Shown here piece after piece: positions 1 through 8,983 of a DNA stretch of 64,000 nt. The notes under the pieces are model-generated. The model was given only the letters and a program-made list of their open reading frames with translations. It searched no databases and was not told where the DNA came from. This stretch comes from Pontibacter deserti. GTDB taxonomy: Bacteria; Bacteroidota; Bacteroidia; Cytophagales; Hymenobacteraceae. The stretch spans positions 1,240,001 through 1,304,000 of the forward strand of contig NZ_JALPRS010000001.1 in NCBI RefSeq assembly GCF_023630255.1, given 5' to 3'. Positions within the stretch are counted from its first letter, which is position 1; each line of letters begins with the position of its first letter. Made by a program: the position numbers and the translations under genes.

Positions 1-754
1 TAAGTTGCTTTAAATGCTTCTCAAGCTGCTTTGTGTACTGGTAACCAATATTAAAAATTTCATCTGCCTTCCGGAAGCTCATCAGTCGGTAATACTTTAA
101 CTCTGGTGGCTCGATCAGAAAATCACATAAGTGCAGGCGCATGCGTACATTGTTATTTATAGCCAGATGTGCTGTTCGCTCCACCATACTTCGTAGGGTT
201 GTAATTTTAGCCTGATGGTTTATCGGGTTTACATGCACACCTATCTTTATATCACAATTCTGGTGCAGCGGATCAACTGGCATGTTATTCAGCAAGCCCC
301 CATCATTCAATAATTTTCCTTGGTATGATATAGGATGATAAAGTATTGGTACTGCTGAAGAGGCGATAAGAGGCTTGATAAGTTCTCCTGTAGAGAAGTA
401 TACCACTACCCCCTCATTCATTTCTGTAGCACTTATAATTACAGGCCGGTCCAGACTTTCGAAGGAAGCATTTTTGCCCAGATACTTTTCGTATAACTTC
501 TCTACTTCATCTAGATGCAGAAAACCTATCTTGCCAAATGCAGGCCGAATGATCTTGAAAACGCTAAGCTCTTTTATCAGCTTCAGTATCTCTTCAGGCT
601 TATAGCCGGCTGCATAAAAAACACTGGCAATAGCTCCTGAACTTACGCCGGAAAGTATAGAAATATTAATTCCTAATTCATCAAATGCTTTCAATACTCC
701 CAAATGGGCTATACCGCGTGCTCCCCCACCTGATAAAGCTAGTCCGATTTTCAC
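1..754 (-). CDS. patatin-like phospholipase family protein (3' end cut by window)
   Basis: A predicted serine acyl hydrolase that would cleave ester bonds in phospholipids or other lipids. Translation from a GTG at 754 gives a glycine-rich oxyanion loop (SGGGARG, residues 8-14), the nucleophile elbow GVSSG (residues 36-40, Ser38) and the catalytic DGG with Asp near residue 151, the full signature of the patatin family. The GTG lies 3 bp after the stop codon of the upstream hydrolase, so the two genes are probably translationally coupled. No signal peptide is visible, so the part seen looks cytoplasmic. The C terminus runs off the left edge of the window. Family call is secure; the substrate is unknown. 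Confidence 0.88.
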   Translation of the reverse strand, partial: MKIGLALSGGGARGIAHLGVLKAFDELGINISILSGVSSGAIASVFYAAGYKPEEILKLIKELSVFKIIRPAFGKIGFLHLDEVEKLYEKYLGKNASFESLDRPVIISATEMNEGVVVYFSTGELIKPLIASSAVPILYHPISYQGKLLNDGGLLNNMPVDPLHQNCDIKIGVHVNPINHQAKITTLRSMVERTAHLAINNNVRMRLHLCDFLIEPPELKYYRLMSFRKADEIFNIGYQYTKQLEKHLKQL

Positions 755-757
755 TAA

Positions 758-1600
758 TTATAGTTCGCTAAACCTGAAAGTTTCTTTTAATCGAACACCC
801 TTCTCTGTTTGCTCCACTGTGCAGCATTCATTTATAGCATCGTGTTCGAAGAACAGTATATAATTCTCTTCGGCAGCTTTGTTCAGGAACAGGGCTTTTT
901 CTTCCAGGGTTAAGAGTGGTCGGGTATCATATCCCATTACATAAGGCAACGGAATATGGCCTACAGAAGGTAAAAGGTCAGCCATGTATACCAGCTTCTG
1001 CCCTTTATAGTTGATTACAGGCAGCATCATCTTATCTGTATGGCCATTCATGTAGATGATCTCAAACTGTTGTATGGGTGAAGGTTGAGATGGATCAATA
1101 AATCTGAGGTGACCGCTTTCCTGCATCGGAAGAATATTCTCTTTCAGGAAAGATGCTTTCTCGCGCGCATTTGGTTCTGTTGCCCATTTCCAATGTTCGG
1201 CATTAGACCAGTAAGTAGCATTTGGAAAAACAAGCTCAAGACTTCTATCCCCATTTTTATACTTAACTCCACCCCCACAATGGTCAAAGTGCAGGTGCGT
1301 CAGGAACATGTCTGTTACATCTTCAGGTGCAAAACCAGCAGCTTTCAAAGACTTTTGTAAAGAAGCATCACCATGTAAATAGTAATAGCTGAAAAACTTT
1401 GCATCCTGCTTATCTCCGATCCCATTATCAATCAGGATAAGGCGGTCCCCATCTTCAATTAAAAGGCAACGCATAGCCCATGTACACAGGTTATTTTCAT
1501 CAGCTGGATTCGAGCGCTGCCAAATTGTTTTTGGTACAACACCAAACATAGCCCCACCATCTAACTTAAAAAAGCCTGTATCTATAACATGTAATTTCAT
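758..1600 (-). CDS. MBL-fold metallo-hydrolase (quorum-quenching lactonase-like)
   Basis: A 280-residue metallo-beta-lactamase-fold hydrolase. The binuclear zinc motif THLHFDH lies at residues 101-107, with a later His in the segment MNGHTDKMM and an Asp in YMADLLPS that fit the remaining ligands. Size and layout resemble the AHL lactonase/MBL hydrolase group, which opens lactone or ester bonds, but lactonase activity is only inferred. There is no signal peptide, so it should act in the cytoplasm. The ATG start at 1600 is the first in frame. It is followed 3 bp later by the patatin-like lipase gene, suggesting a two-gene operon of hydrolases. Confidence 0.85.
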   Translation of the reverse strand: MKLHVIDTGFFKLDGGAMFGVVPKTIWQRSNPADENNLCTWAMRCLLIEDGDRLILIDNGIGDKQDAKFFSYYYLHGDASLQKSLKAAGFAPEDVTDMFLTHLHFDHCGGGVKYKNGDRSLELVFPNATYWSNAEHWKWATEPNAREKASFLKENILPMQESGHLRFIDPSQPSPIQQFEIIYMNGHTDKMMLPVINYKGQKLVYMADLLPSVGHIPLPYVMGYDTRPLLTLEEKALFLNKAAEENYILFFEHDAINECCTVEQTEKGVRLKETFRFSEL

Positions 1601-1684
1601 AGTAAGTATTGTTAAGTATAAATTCGATGAACTTCGCTTCTATCAAGACTCATTACCCGAAAATTGAAGTATACAAATAAAATT

Positions 1685-1727
1685 AAAAAAGGCAGTAAAG
1701 TATAAACTCCTTACTGCCTCTTTTCTA
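1685..1727 (-). terminator. rho-independent terminator after accA
   Basis: An 8-bp stem, GGCAGTAA at 1691-1698 paired with TTACTGCC at 1711-1718, has a T-run on the minus-strand 3' side. It lies 15 bp beyond the accA stop codon and also carries T residues on the plus side, so it may work in both directions. Confidence 0.75.
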
Positions 1728-1741
1728 TGTATCTACTATAG

Positions 1742-2692
1742 TTAAGATTCTAAAACTACACCCATATCTGAGAACTTCTCGATACGTTGCATAATACGAT
1801 CTTCAGCATCTATACCTTCAAGCTCATCAAGCAATTTGCAGATCTCACGCTTCAAAGTACGCATCATCTTGTCTGGTTCAGTATGAGCACCACCGAGTGG
1901 TTCTTTAATGATGCCATCAATCAGCTTATGTTGCAGCATATCTTTGGCTGTTAACTTCAAAGCCTCAGCAGCCTGTTCTTTATAGTTCCAGCTTCTCCAA
2001 AGTATAGACGAGCAGGATTCCGGAGATATAACCGAGTACCATGTGTTTTCAAGCATCATTACACGGTCGCCAATAGCTATACCCAATGCACCACCTGATG
2101 CACCCTCGCCGATTACGATACAAATTACAGGCACTTTCAGCATGAACATCTCTTTCAGGTTACGCGCTATCGCTTCGCCCTGTCCACGTTCTTCTGCCTC
2201 CAGCCCAGGAAATGCTCCTGGTGTATCTATCAACGTAACAATAGGTCTTCCAAACTTCTCTGCCATTTTCATCAGGCGGAGCGCTTTACGGTATCCTTCC
2301 GGGTTAGCCATACCAAAGTTGCGCAACTGGCGCTGCTTGGTGTTACGCCCTTTCTGCTGCCCAATAAACATAATGCTACGTCCTTCTACCTCACCAAAGC
2401 CACCCACCATTGCTTTGTCATCACCTACCGTACGATCGCCGTGTAATTCTACAAACTTGTCAGTAATACCATTTATATAGTCCAGGGTATAAGGTCTGTC
2501 CGGATGCCGGGAAAGTTGTACACGCTGCCAGCGCGTAAGATTAGCGTAGGTTTCCTTCTTAAGGTTCTTTATTTTTTCTTCCAGAGCCTTAACCGCCTCC
2601 GAAACATCTACCTGGCTTTCTGTGGCCAGCTTTTTCATTTCCTGCAGTTTGCCCTCTAAGGCAGCAATTGGCTGTTCGAAATCTAAAAGCAT
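1742..2692 (-). CDS. accA: acetyl-CoA carboxylase carboxyltransferase subunit alpha
   Basis: Alpha subunit of the carboxyltransferase that moves the carboxyl group from carboxybiotin to acetyl-CoA to make malonyl-CoA, the first committed step of fatty acid synthesis. It works in the cytoplasm with AccD, whose gene is not in this window. The 316-residue length matches the family. It has the N-terminal coiled-coil helix region, then the crotonase-like core with [14 protein letters not shown] and the [10 protein letters not shown] segment. The ATG at 2692 gives the standard N terminus [18 protein letters not shown] element at 2764-2757 fits a Bacteroidota -7 box, but no convincing -33 element is seen. 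It stands alone, with its own terminator. Confidence 0.97.
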   Translation of the reverse strand: MLLDFEQPIAALEGKLQEMKKLATESQVDVSEAVKALEEKIKNLKKETYANLTRWQRVQLSRHPDRPYTLDYINGITDKFVELHGDRTVGDDKAMVGGFGEVEGRSIMFIGQQKGRNTKQRQLRNFGMANPEGYRKALRLMKMAEKFGRPIVTLIDTPGAFPGLEAEERGQGEAIARNLKEMFMLKVPVICIVIGEGASGGALGIAIGDRVMMLENTWYSVISPESCSSILWRSWNYKEQAAEALKLTAKDMLQHKLIDGIIKEPLGGAHTEPDKMMRTLKREICKLLDELEGIDAEDRIMQRIEKFSDMGVVLES

Positions 2693-2849
2693 ATTTTTTA
2701 TCGCTGATAATTCGCTACAAATTTAAGACTTTCTGTTATTACAGGTACGGAAGTAGCAAAAATATACTTCATCTGAAAAATAAATGTGGTGGAACACAAC
2801 AAATTAGGTTTTTTATGATAAAATATAGTTCGAAAAATATGCTTGACAC

Positions 2850-2880
2850 TTGCACATTCAAAATTAACCCTATACTTTTG
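2850..2880 (+). promoter_or_regulatory. Bacteroidota-type promoter for the tRNA-Asp pair
   Basis: TTG at 2850-2852 and TACTTTTG at 2873-2880 match the -33 (TTG) and -7 (TAnnTTTG) elements of the Bacteroidota housekeeping sigma factor, with a 20-bp gap. The first tRNA starts 38 bp downstream. This is a match to a known consensus, not proof of use. Confidence 0.55.
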
Positions 2881-2917
2881 TATCACTTTAACGAACAGCG
2901 TTAGGGAAAACAAAGTT

Positions 2918-2991
2918 GGTCCGGTAGTTCAGTTGGTTAGAATGCCGCCCTGTCACGGCGGAGGTCGCGGGTTCGAGTCCCGTCCGGACCG
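2918..2991 (+). tRNA. tRNA-Asp (GTC), copy 1
   Basis: A 74-nt cloverleaf. The acceptor stem GGTCCGG (2918-2924) pairs with CCGGACC (2984-2990) and G2991 is the discriminator. The anticodon stem CCGCC/GGCGG encloses loop CTGTCAC with anticodon GTC at 2952-2954, and the T-arm carries GTTCGAGTC. CCA is not encoded, so it must be added after transcription. Identical to the second copy 130 bp downstream. Confidence 0.97.
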
Positions 2992-3047
2992 CAGATTATC
3001 TGCGGTCAACGCATCCAGAGCAAAAGGCTCTGCTATTTCAAATTATT

Positions 3048-3121
3048 GGTCCGGTAGTTCAGTTGGTTAGAATGCCGCCCTGTCACGGCGGAGGTCGCGG
3101 GTTCGAGTCCCGTCCGGACCG
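3048..3121 (+). tRNA. tRNA-Asp (GTC), copy 2
   Basis: Sequence-identical to copy 1, with the same acceptor stem, GTC anticodon (3082-3084) and T-arm. It is probably co-transcribed with copy 1 from the promoter upstream and ended by the hairpin at 3135-3168. The polysaccharide locus begins right after it. Confidence 0.97.
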
Positions 3122-3134
3122 CATCTAAAAGAGA

Positions 3135-3168
3135 AGCCCTTAGAATTAATTTTCTGAGGGCTTTTTTG
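3135..3168 (+). terminator. terminator of the tRNA-Asp operon
   Basis: AGCCCT-T-AGAA pairs with TTCT-G-AGGGCT across a TTAAT loop region (3135-3162) and is followed by a run of T on the plus strand. It lies 13 bp after the second tRNA. Confidence 0.85.
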
Positions 3169-3217
3169 TTTTATACCTCTCTTTCACTAATATTATATTG
3201 ATAATCCAATATTAATC

Positions 3218-4105
3218 ATGTCAATAATAAACACTCTCAAATTTATCTTAAGCCATCAGCTTACAAGAAAGAATAGAATTAATGCTCTTATTAGGTTTAT
3301 TAAGTGGCAAATTGGAAGTCGTTTAAATCCTTATCCTGTTGTTTATCCATTTGTGGAAGATACATATTTAGTTGTTGAAAGAGGAATGACTGGAGCAACA
3401 GGAAACTTATATACCGGTCTACATGAATTCTCTGATATGGGGTTCCTATTACATTTCCTTAGGGAAGATGATTTATTTGTAGATGTTGGAGCAAACATAG
3501 GTAGTTATTCTATTCTCGCTTCCGGAGTATGTAAAGCTAAGACCATAGCAATTGAGCCTAGCACTGTTACATATAATAGGTTAATGAGAAATGTTAGAGT
3601 CAATGGACTGGAGAGTTTAATAACAACTCTAAATATTGGTCTAGGAGGAGAAAATACTTCTATGTTTTTCACCAAATCTCTAGATACAATAAATCATATA
3701 GTAACAGATGCAGAGAGTATAGGAGAAAAGGAAAAAATTGATATTATAACATTAGACTCAATTATTATTAATGTTAACCAACCATTGCTCTTAAAAATAG
3801 ATGTTGAAGGTTTTGAAGCACAGGTTCTCAAAGGCGCCACTCACACCCTAAGTAATCCTAACCTTAAAGCAATCATTATTGAGCTCAATGGCTCCGGTTT
3901 AAGGTATAGTTATAATGAAGATGATATTCGGATGCAATTGAAGGAAGCAGGTTTTAGATCGTTCAGTTATAATCCATTTAGCAGAAACTTAACTCGAAAA
4001 TCAACAAACTTGAATCATAATGAATTATATATAAGAGATAACGAGTTCATTATGGACAGAATAATAAATAGTAAGAAAATTAATATATTAAATAATTCAT
4101 TTTAG
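3218..4105 (+). CDS. FkbM family methyltransferase
   Basis: A 295-residue SAM-dependent methyltransferase of the FkbM type, predicted to O-methylate a sugar hydroxyl in the glycan made by the neighbouring genes. Motif I appears as FVDVGANIGSYS near residue 90, and the second FkbM hallmark, LLKIDVEGFEAQVLKGA, near residue 190. No membrane segment is seen. It is the only plus-strand gene of the polysaccharide locus, 50 bp after the tRNA terminator, and its 3' end converges on the GT2 gene with a 4-bp gap. Its AT-rich codon use matches the locus rather than the flanking core. The acceptor sugar is unknown. Confidence 0.88.
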   Translation: MSIINTLKFILSHQLTRKNRINALIRFIKWQIGSRLNPYPVVYPFVEDTYLVVERGMTGATGNLYTGLHEFSDMGFLLHFLREDDLFVDVGANIGSYSILASGVCKAKTIAIEPSTVTYNRLMRNVRVNGLESLITTLNIGLGGENTSMFFTKSLDTINHIVTDAESIGEKEKIDIITLDSIIINVNQPLLLKIDVEGFEAQVLKGATHTLSNPNLKAIIIELNGSGLRYSYNEDDIRMQLKEAGFRSFSYNPFSRNLTRKSTNLNHNELYIRDNEFIMDRIINSKKINILNNSF

Positions 4106-4109
4106 GTTG

Positions 4110-4853
4110 CTATATAAACTGTAACAGTTTCCTTAGTGGCTTTAAGTATCTTGTAAAAAAATATGGTTGCAGATTATTAATGACCCAAGCCTGATAGTCT
4201 TCTTGATTCGCCCTGATCCTATTATTCAGTGTGACATTGCTCTTCCCTCCTACACGCATTTTAACAAGCTTCTCAGGTAGATAAGTTGTAGTTATTTTGT
4301 GCTTGAATAGGTACCGCAACATTAACTCATAATCTGCAGCGCTTCTAAACTTTGTATTATATAATCCCAATTTCTGGTACAGTTCACGTTTTACATAAAA
4401 TGTAGGATGCGGTGGCATCCACCCAAGCAAGAAATTCTCCCGATTATATTTACCAGAGATCCAGTTTCGTACAATCCTATTTGTATCTGATTTCTTGACA
4501 TATAAGAGATCACCATAAATACTGTCCGTGTTATTTGCTTTAAAAGCTTCAACGATCTGGGCTATACTTTCCGGTGAGTAAAATATATCATCAGAATGTA
4601 AGAACCCAATTACATCACCGGTAGCCAGACATATTCCTTTATTAATTGCATCATATAAGCCGCTGTCCTTCTCAGATACAAATTTAGTTATCTTGTTACC
4701 ATACCTTCTTATGATCTCCACAGTGCCATCATTAGACATACCATCTACAACAATATATTCAATATCTGGATAAGTCTGCTCCAAAACAGATTCTATAGCA
4801 TCTGCTATAGTTTCACAGTTATTAAAAACGATGGTGATGATGGAGACCTTCAA
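4110..4853 (-). CDS. glycosyltransferase family 2 (WcaA/WcaE-like)
   Basis: An inverting GT-A glycosyltransferase that would transfer a sugar from a nucleotide-sugar donor to a lipid-linked glycan at the cytoplasmic face of the membrane. The N terminus has the typical IITIVFNN strand, then VVDGMSNDGT and the metal-binding HSDD at residues 86-89. At 247 residues it is a compact single-domain enzyme without a membrane anchor. The reading frame opens with TTG at 4853, because an in-frame stop lies 30 bp upstream and there is no nearby ATG or GTG. It is the last gene of the long minus-strand run. Donor and linkage cannot be read from the sequence. Confidence 0.88.
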   Translation of the reverse strand: MKVSIITIVFNNCETIADAIESVLEQTYPDIEYIVVDGMSNDGTVEIIRRYGNKITKFVSEKDSGLYDAINKGICLATGDVIGFLHSDDIFYSPESIAQIVEAFKANNTDSIYGDLLYVKKSDTNRIVRNWISGKYNRENFLLGWMPPHPTFYVKRELYQKLGLYNTKFRSAADYELMLRYLFKHKITTTYLPEKLVKMRVGGKSNVTLNNRIRANQEDYQAWVINNLQPYFFTRYLKPLRKLLQFI

Positions 4854-4883
4854 GGGAAGCGAGAAAATGTTTGATTGGTAAAT

Positions 4884-5453
4884 TTATTCTTCTATTTGGC
4901 GTTCACGCTTAGGCGTTGCCGGATTGCCTTGGTAAACTATGTACGGTTCTAGATCAGCAGTTGCAACAGAGCCAGCAGCCAGAACACTATGAGACTTACA
5001 CGTAACACTAGGGCAAACTAAAGCTTTTGCACCTATCCAGGCTCCTTCTTCTAATACAATCTCACCAACTACAAGGTCAAATGTTGTTATTTTATAGTTG
5101 TGACTGCCAGTAAGCAACATAGCTCCCTGCGAAATAGTAACATGACTCAAAAGCTTAACCTGCACTAAGTTATCGATCCATACTTCCTCCCCTATCCAAA
5201 CATGGTCCGCTATAGTTAAGAGCCAAGGATACTTAATGTTTACAGAAGACTTGATTACTACTCCCTTACCGACTTTTGCACCAAATAAACGCAGCAACCA
5301 TACTTTTAAAGAGCTGACCGGGTTAAGCGGATTTAAAAAGAATAATACGTTCACGAAATACCAGAGCAAGCGCTTTATAGAACCTGCACCTGGCTTATAC
5401 CAGTCGTTATTATACTTAGATAAATCTGTAGTATGTTTCGTAGTAGTAATCAC
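4884..5453 (-). CDS. WcaF-like left-handed beta-helix acetyltransferase
   Basis: A 189-residue hexapeptide-repeat acyltransferase close in plan to colanic acid acetyltransferase WcaF, which O-acetylates sugars using acetyl-CoA. After an N-terminal segment with a hydrophobic helix (about residues 30-50), isoleucine/valine-rich hexapeptide turns run from about residue 55 to 180, with the catalytic-type His in LTGSHNYK. The start is GTG at 5453, 7 bp after the stop of the upstream glycosyltransferase, so the genes are coupled. It would decorate the exported glycan. The position acetylated is unknown, and another acyl donor is possible. Confidence 0.85.
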   Translation of the reverse strand: MITTTKHTTDLSKYNNDWYKPGAGSIKRLLWYFVNVLFFLNPLNPVSSLKVWLLRLFGAKVGKGVVIKSSVNIKYPWLLTIADHVWIGEEVWIDNLVQVKLLSHVTISQGAMLLTGSHNYKITTFDLVVGEIVLEEGAWIGAKALVCPSVTCKSHSVLAAGSVATADLEPYIVYQGNPATPKRERQIEE

Positions 5454-5460
5454 GCTTACA

Positions 5461-6612
5461 TTATCTGAATAGTAACCTGTTCAGCTCAACGGCCTGCTTA
5501 TCCTGGCTTACCTGTTGTGCATAAAGATACGCTGCATTTGTTAACATATCATACTCCTCCTGTGTCTGGTTAAGCATAATTTGTAAGCTCTCTGCAAAGG
5601 CTGCAGGATTGTTTAGCGGAATATCAAATCCAATGTTATGTTCTTCAAGTGAGCGCCAAGGTGTCTGGTCACTTATTACGACAGGTCTTCCCGCAGTCAA
5701 GCTTTCAAAAATAATATGTCCAAAATTCTCGCCGCGTGTTGGTAAAAAAAGCGCATGATACTGTTGCAGCGTTTCTGTTACTTTTGTATGCTCTATACTT
5801 CCTCTATAGTTTACTTGAATATTCCCTGGCAATGAATTTATTAGTTCAACACACTCAGTCCAATAAGCTTCATCGTATACAGGGCCAAAAATGTCAAAAA
5901 CTATATTGCCATCGAAAGTATATTCATGCAGAACCTGTAATGCATACTTCGTGTTTTTTTCAGGAGATATACGGGCCACACTTGCCAAACGTAACATACC
6001 GGTTTGCTTAGATAAACCACTAAAAGAAAGGGTATAAATCTTCGGAAGATTTGGCGCAATCTTCACTTGTTGATTTTGTCCAAACAAGTTCCTGATGTGC
6101 AGTTCCTCTGTATTGTTAGTAGCATGAAAGCAGACATGCCTGTAAAAGCCAAGTGCTTTAGCCATCTGCAGGAAAAGTTTTTTCTTACCCCCCTTTACAT
6201 CAATGGCACTTGGTGCCAGCATGCCCCTGGCTGAAACAATTACTTTAACATCATTAAATTTCCTGGAAATAAGCAACGGAAAAATTGAATAGTATAAAGA
6301 GTAGATGCCGTTAATAAAAATTATGTCCGGTTTAGCATCAAGGGCTGCCTTTGCCAAAGCAGTGTAAGTAAGTCTTCTGTTAGAGGCATAATAAACCTGT
6401 AGGTAAGTGTTTGTTTTAGTCCAGCTATCTGATATTATGCTTTCGTACGGTTGTACCTCACAATAGTCTATATTGCGTGTAATTACATAAAAGTCAAACT
6501 CCCCTTTTAGATGCTCCATCATATTCACACAGGATTGCACCGGCCCGCCGGCTTTATAACCTGGCAGGAACCAGTCAATGAAGATGAGGATGCGGGGTTT
6601 AAAAGGTGACAT
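5461..6612 (-). CDS. glycosyltransferase family 4
   Basis: A 383-residue GT-B-fold retaining glycosyltransferase. The N-terminal acceptor domain contains the glycine-rich KAGGPVQS loop (near residue 22). The C-terminal donor domain has the R-x-SPEKNTKYAL segment and the EX7E-type element in TRGENFGHIIFESLTAGRPVV. Such enzymes add a sugar from a nucleotide donor in the cytoplasm. The ATG at 6612 overlaps the upstream stop as TAATG, a sign of translational coupling. It is part of a tightly packed run of glycosyltransferase genes. The specific sugar is not predictable. Confidence 0.9.
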   Translation of the reverse strand: MSPFKPRILIFIDWFLPGYKAGGPVQSCVNMMEHLKGEFDFYVITRNIDYCEVQPYESIISDSWTKTNTYLQVYYASNRRLTYTALAKAALDAKPDIIFINGIYSLYYSIFPLLISRKFNDVKVIVSARGMLAPSAIDVKGGKKKLFLQMAKALGFYRHVCFHATNNTEELHIRNLFGQNQQVKIAPNLPKIYTLSFSGLSKQTGMLRLASVARISPEKNTKYALQVLHEYTFDGNIVFDIFGPVYDEAYWTECVELINSLPGNIQVNYRGSIEHTKVTETLQQYHALFLPTRGENFGHIIFESLTAGRPVVISDQTPWRSLEEHNIGFDIPLNNPAAFAESLQIMLNQTQEEYDMLTNAAYLYAQQVSQDKQAVELNRLLFR

Positions 6613-7592
6613 TAAATCTGCTTGTACAAGTCAATGTAACACTGTGCAATGGCCTTGTTGCTAAAGCGGCTGCAGTTATCTAGTCCTTTTCTAACTAAAT
6701 CGTTACGCAAGCCTTCACTATTTATTAATTCAGTAAAGCCGTTTCTAATATCTTCTATACTATAAGGATCTACAAATAAAGCACCACTGCCGGCCACTTC
6801 AGGCATAGCACTGCAATTGCTGGTAAGTACAGGTTTTCCTGTTGCTTGGGCTTCTAATATAGGCAAACCAAAACCCTCAAATAAAGATACAAAAGAAACT
6901 ATATCTGCTTCTGCATATAAGTTACGTAGCTCTTCACCTGAAACTTCATTATAGTTTATAAAGTCTATCTTGTTTTCCTGAAGTAACTGAAGTTGCTCTA
7001 CATTTAATGATCCAACTATAACCAGTCTGCAGGAGAGTCCTTTTAAAGCAGCGATACACCGCTCTAAATTTTTATTATACTTCGTGCCTACTTGGAGTAT
7101 AGTTGGCTTATTGTTATCAAACTCCTTAAAGGTACACTTATAAAGAGGGGAAATAATATTGGGAATAACAATTACTTTTGATGGGTCTACCTCCAACTTA
7201 CTAATTAGCTTTTGTTTTGTAGTCTCAGACACAACAGTAACATATTTTACTTTAGCAATTGGCAGTTTTAACCATAAAAAGTTAAGTAGATAGTTCGCTA
7301 TTTTATTTTTCCTTTCCAGCGACTCGATATCATGGATGGTAAGTATGGTTTTGTTTTTTGGGAGTAAAGCAGCAATAAAGTTTATGTCTCCTGTTATATG
7401 ATTTATAGTTCCTTTGTTTTTAAATGCTTCCCATATTAATTTTATCCTGTTCCATACTCCACTACTGTGTCTGCTCAGAACATAATTTGTATAATGCACA
7501 TCACCAGGAAACTCTTTCTGGACTTCCATAAAAAGCTGCTCAATACTATAAGCACCAGCTCGTGGCTTGCGAAAAAAGTAGGTGATGTGCAT
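6612..7592 (-). CDS. glycosyltransferase family 4
   Basis: A GT-B glycosyltransferase of 326 residues. The donor-site region near the C terminus reads SLFEGFGLPILEAQATGKPV, a classic GT4 signature with the conserved Glu pair, followed by SAMPEVAGSGALFVDP. The ATG at 7592 is chosen over a TTG six bases earlier. It sits 6 bp after the stop of the membrane polymerase gene, and the gene ends in a TAATG overlap with the next glycosyltransferase. Shorter than many GT4 enzymes, but both domains are present. Acts on a cytoplasmic glycan intermediate; specificity unknown. Confidence 0.9.
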   Translation of the reverse strand: MHITYFFRKPRAGAYSIEQLFMEVQKEFPGDVHYTNYVLSRHSSGVWNRIKLIWEAFKNKGTINHITGDINFIAALLPKNKTILTIHDIESLERKNKIANYLLNFLWLKLPIAKVKYVTVVSETTKQKLISKLEVDPSKVIVIPNIISPLYKCTFKEFDNNKPTILQVGTKYNKNLERCIAALKGLSCRLVIVGSLNVEQLQLLQENKIDFINYNEVSGEELRNLYAEADIVSFVSLFEGFGLPILEAQATGKPVLTSNCSAMPEVAGSGALFVDPYSIEDIRNGFTELINSEGLRNDLVRKGLDNCSRFSNKAIAQCYIDLYKQI

Positions 7593-7598
7593 GCTCAA

Positions 7599-8969
7599 TT
7601 AAATCTCTACTTTTAAAATTTTTCTGAATGCCCAGAAAACAATAAACATAGCTATAGATGCCTTAACGAGGTAATTCAAAGTAGTAATCAAATCAGTTTC
7701 AGCTTTTATTACCTGTAAAAAGAGAAAAGGAATCCAGAGTAGCAAGGTTGGATTTTCCTGACTTTTAAAAAGTACTAAACGAAGTATTATACTAAATAAA
7801 AGGCCTGCAAAAAGCATAAAAATAATACCTCCGGTACGTCCATAGTTGGCATAAGCTTCCCCGATAATACTAATGTTCATACTCGTACCTGCCTGCATTT
7901 CTATTCCTGTAAAACGAAGCATATTTTCTCTTCCTCCTGCAGTAGCTTTAGATTCAGCAATAAAACGAGGAAGCAAAGAAGCCTTAAAGGCATTCTGTAT
8001 AGTCTCACCATCAGCAAAAGGCTGCTGGTAGGGTACATAATTCATAACCCGTGCAATGATCCATCCTTGATTAAGTCTTGTTATTGTAAGTTCATTTTTT
8101 TTTGCTTCAAATAATTCACCCGGTGATTGAAGTGTTGTTAACATCATACCTGTAAACAACTCTGTTCTAGCAAATGAACTGAGCGAGGCATTAGCCCAAG
8201 CAATATTTCTATATTGATACTTTATTGACTGTAATACTAACAATAAAAAGAAGCCAACAATCACGTATGCCAATTTCTTTGGCATACTAACATAGTTTTT
8301 TATACAATAAATAAAAACGAAGAACATTACCCAAAGCAAAAGGTCATGAAATATCGCTGAAGCCAGTACCTCTAAAAAAAGGGAAGCAAAAACAGCATAG
8401 AGTACCAACTTATTACCTGTTTTACCTAAGTATAAATAAAACGCTCCAATATATTTTAACTGAGAAACCAGGTACAAAAAGAAATAAAGAGCAGGTGGTG
8501 CAAGAGGTGCTATAATACCTGCTGCAAATCCAACACCTAACAAATAGTAAGCACTTTGTGCTTTATCTGTAGTAGCTTCTTCAAGCCGCCCGATTTGAGT
8601 AATAGATATTTTATGGGCTTTTAATACAGGTAGAGATAAACCAATATGATAGAGTATTGTACCCGGAATGATGTAACTAAAATAAACATCTTCCGGCACA
8701 TGCATTTTATAAAATGGGTGATTAATTCCGGTATAGTAGCTTAAAATAGGGCCTATTATCCACTGAAGTGATGCTATAAAGACAATAACTAAGTTAACAG
8801 GTATTCCTTCACCAAAGCCAAATAAAAGATTTACAAATACATAAGAAAAGAACAAAGCCCCTATTAATGCCCAGAAAGACAAGCTTGTGAATACAAGCAA
8901 CAAAGTAGCAATACAAATTAGTATCCCTATTTGGTAGCCTAATTTATAATTTTGCACACTCCTAACCAT
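7599..8969 (-). CDS. Wzy-like polysaccharide polymerase (multi-pass membrane protein)
   Basis: A 456-residue protein with about ten or more hydrophobic helices spread over the whole length, interrupted by a larger soluble loop around residues 260-350. After this loop comes a stretch containing EAYANYGRTGG, which resembles the E-x-x-x-N-x-G-x-x-G region seen in many bacterial oligosaccharide repeat unit polymerases. The best reading is a Wzy-type enzyme that joins lipid-linked repeat units at the periplasmic face. An O-antigen ligase-like role cannot be excluded, because these families share topology and little sequence. It is embedded between GT4 genes, 14 bp downstream of one and 6 bp upstream of the next. 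Confidence 0.72.
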   Translation of the reverse strand: MVRSVQNYKLGYQIGILICIATLLLVFTSLSFWALIGALFFSYVFVNLLFGFGEGIPVNLVIVFIASLQWIIGPILSYYTGINHPFYKMHVPEDVYFSYIIPGTILYHIGLSLPVLKAHKISITQIGRLEEATTDKAQSAYYLLGVGFAAGIIAPLAPPALYFFLYLVSQLKYIGAFYLYLGKTGNKLVLYAVFASLFLEVLASAIFHDLLLWVMFFVFIYCIKNYVSMPKKLAYVIVGFFLLLVLQSIKYQYRNIAWANASLSSFARTELFTGMMLTTLQSPGELFEAKKNELTITRLNQGWIIARVMNYVPYQQPFADGETIQNAFKASLLPRFIAESKATAGGRENMLRFTGIEMQAGTSMNISIIGEAYANYGRTGGIIFMLFAGLLFSIILRLVLFKSQENPTLLLWIPFLFLQVIKAETDLITTLNYLVKASIAMFIVFWAFRKILKVEI

Positions 8970-8983
8970 TGAAAAGCAATCGA

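Larger units (their letters stand above)
2916..3123 (+). repeat. tandem direct repeat carrying tRNA-Asp
   Basis: Two identical 78-bp units, 2916-2993 and 3046-3123, contain the entire tRNA-Asp plus 2 bp on each side. The 52-bp spacer is unrelated apart from a small GCAGAT/ATCTGC hairpin right after the first tRNA. The exact identity points to a recent duplication or to gene conversion between the copies. Confidence 0.9.

Noticed and set aside
2668..2913. Short open frames on both strands between accA and the tRNA genes
   Set aside because: No family resemblance, low-complexity composition, and they overlap the tRNA promoter; the region is better explained as two divergent promoters.
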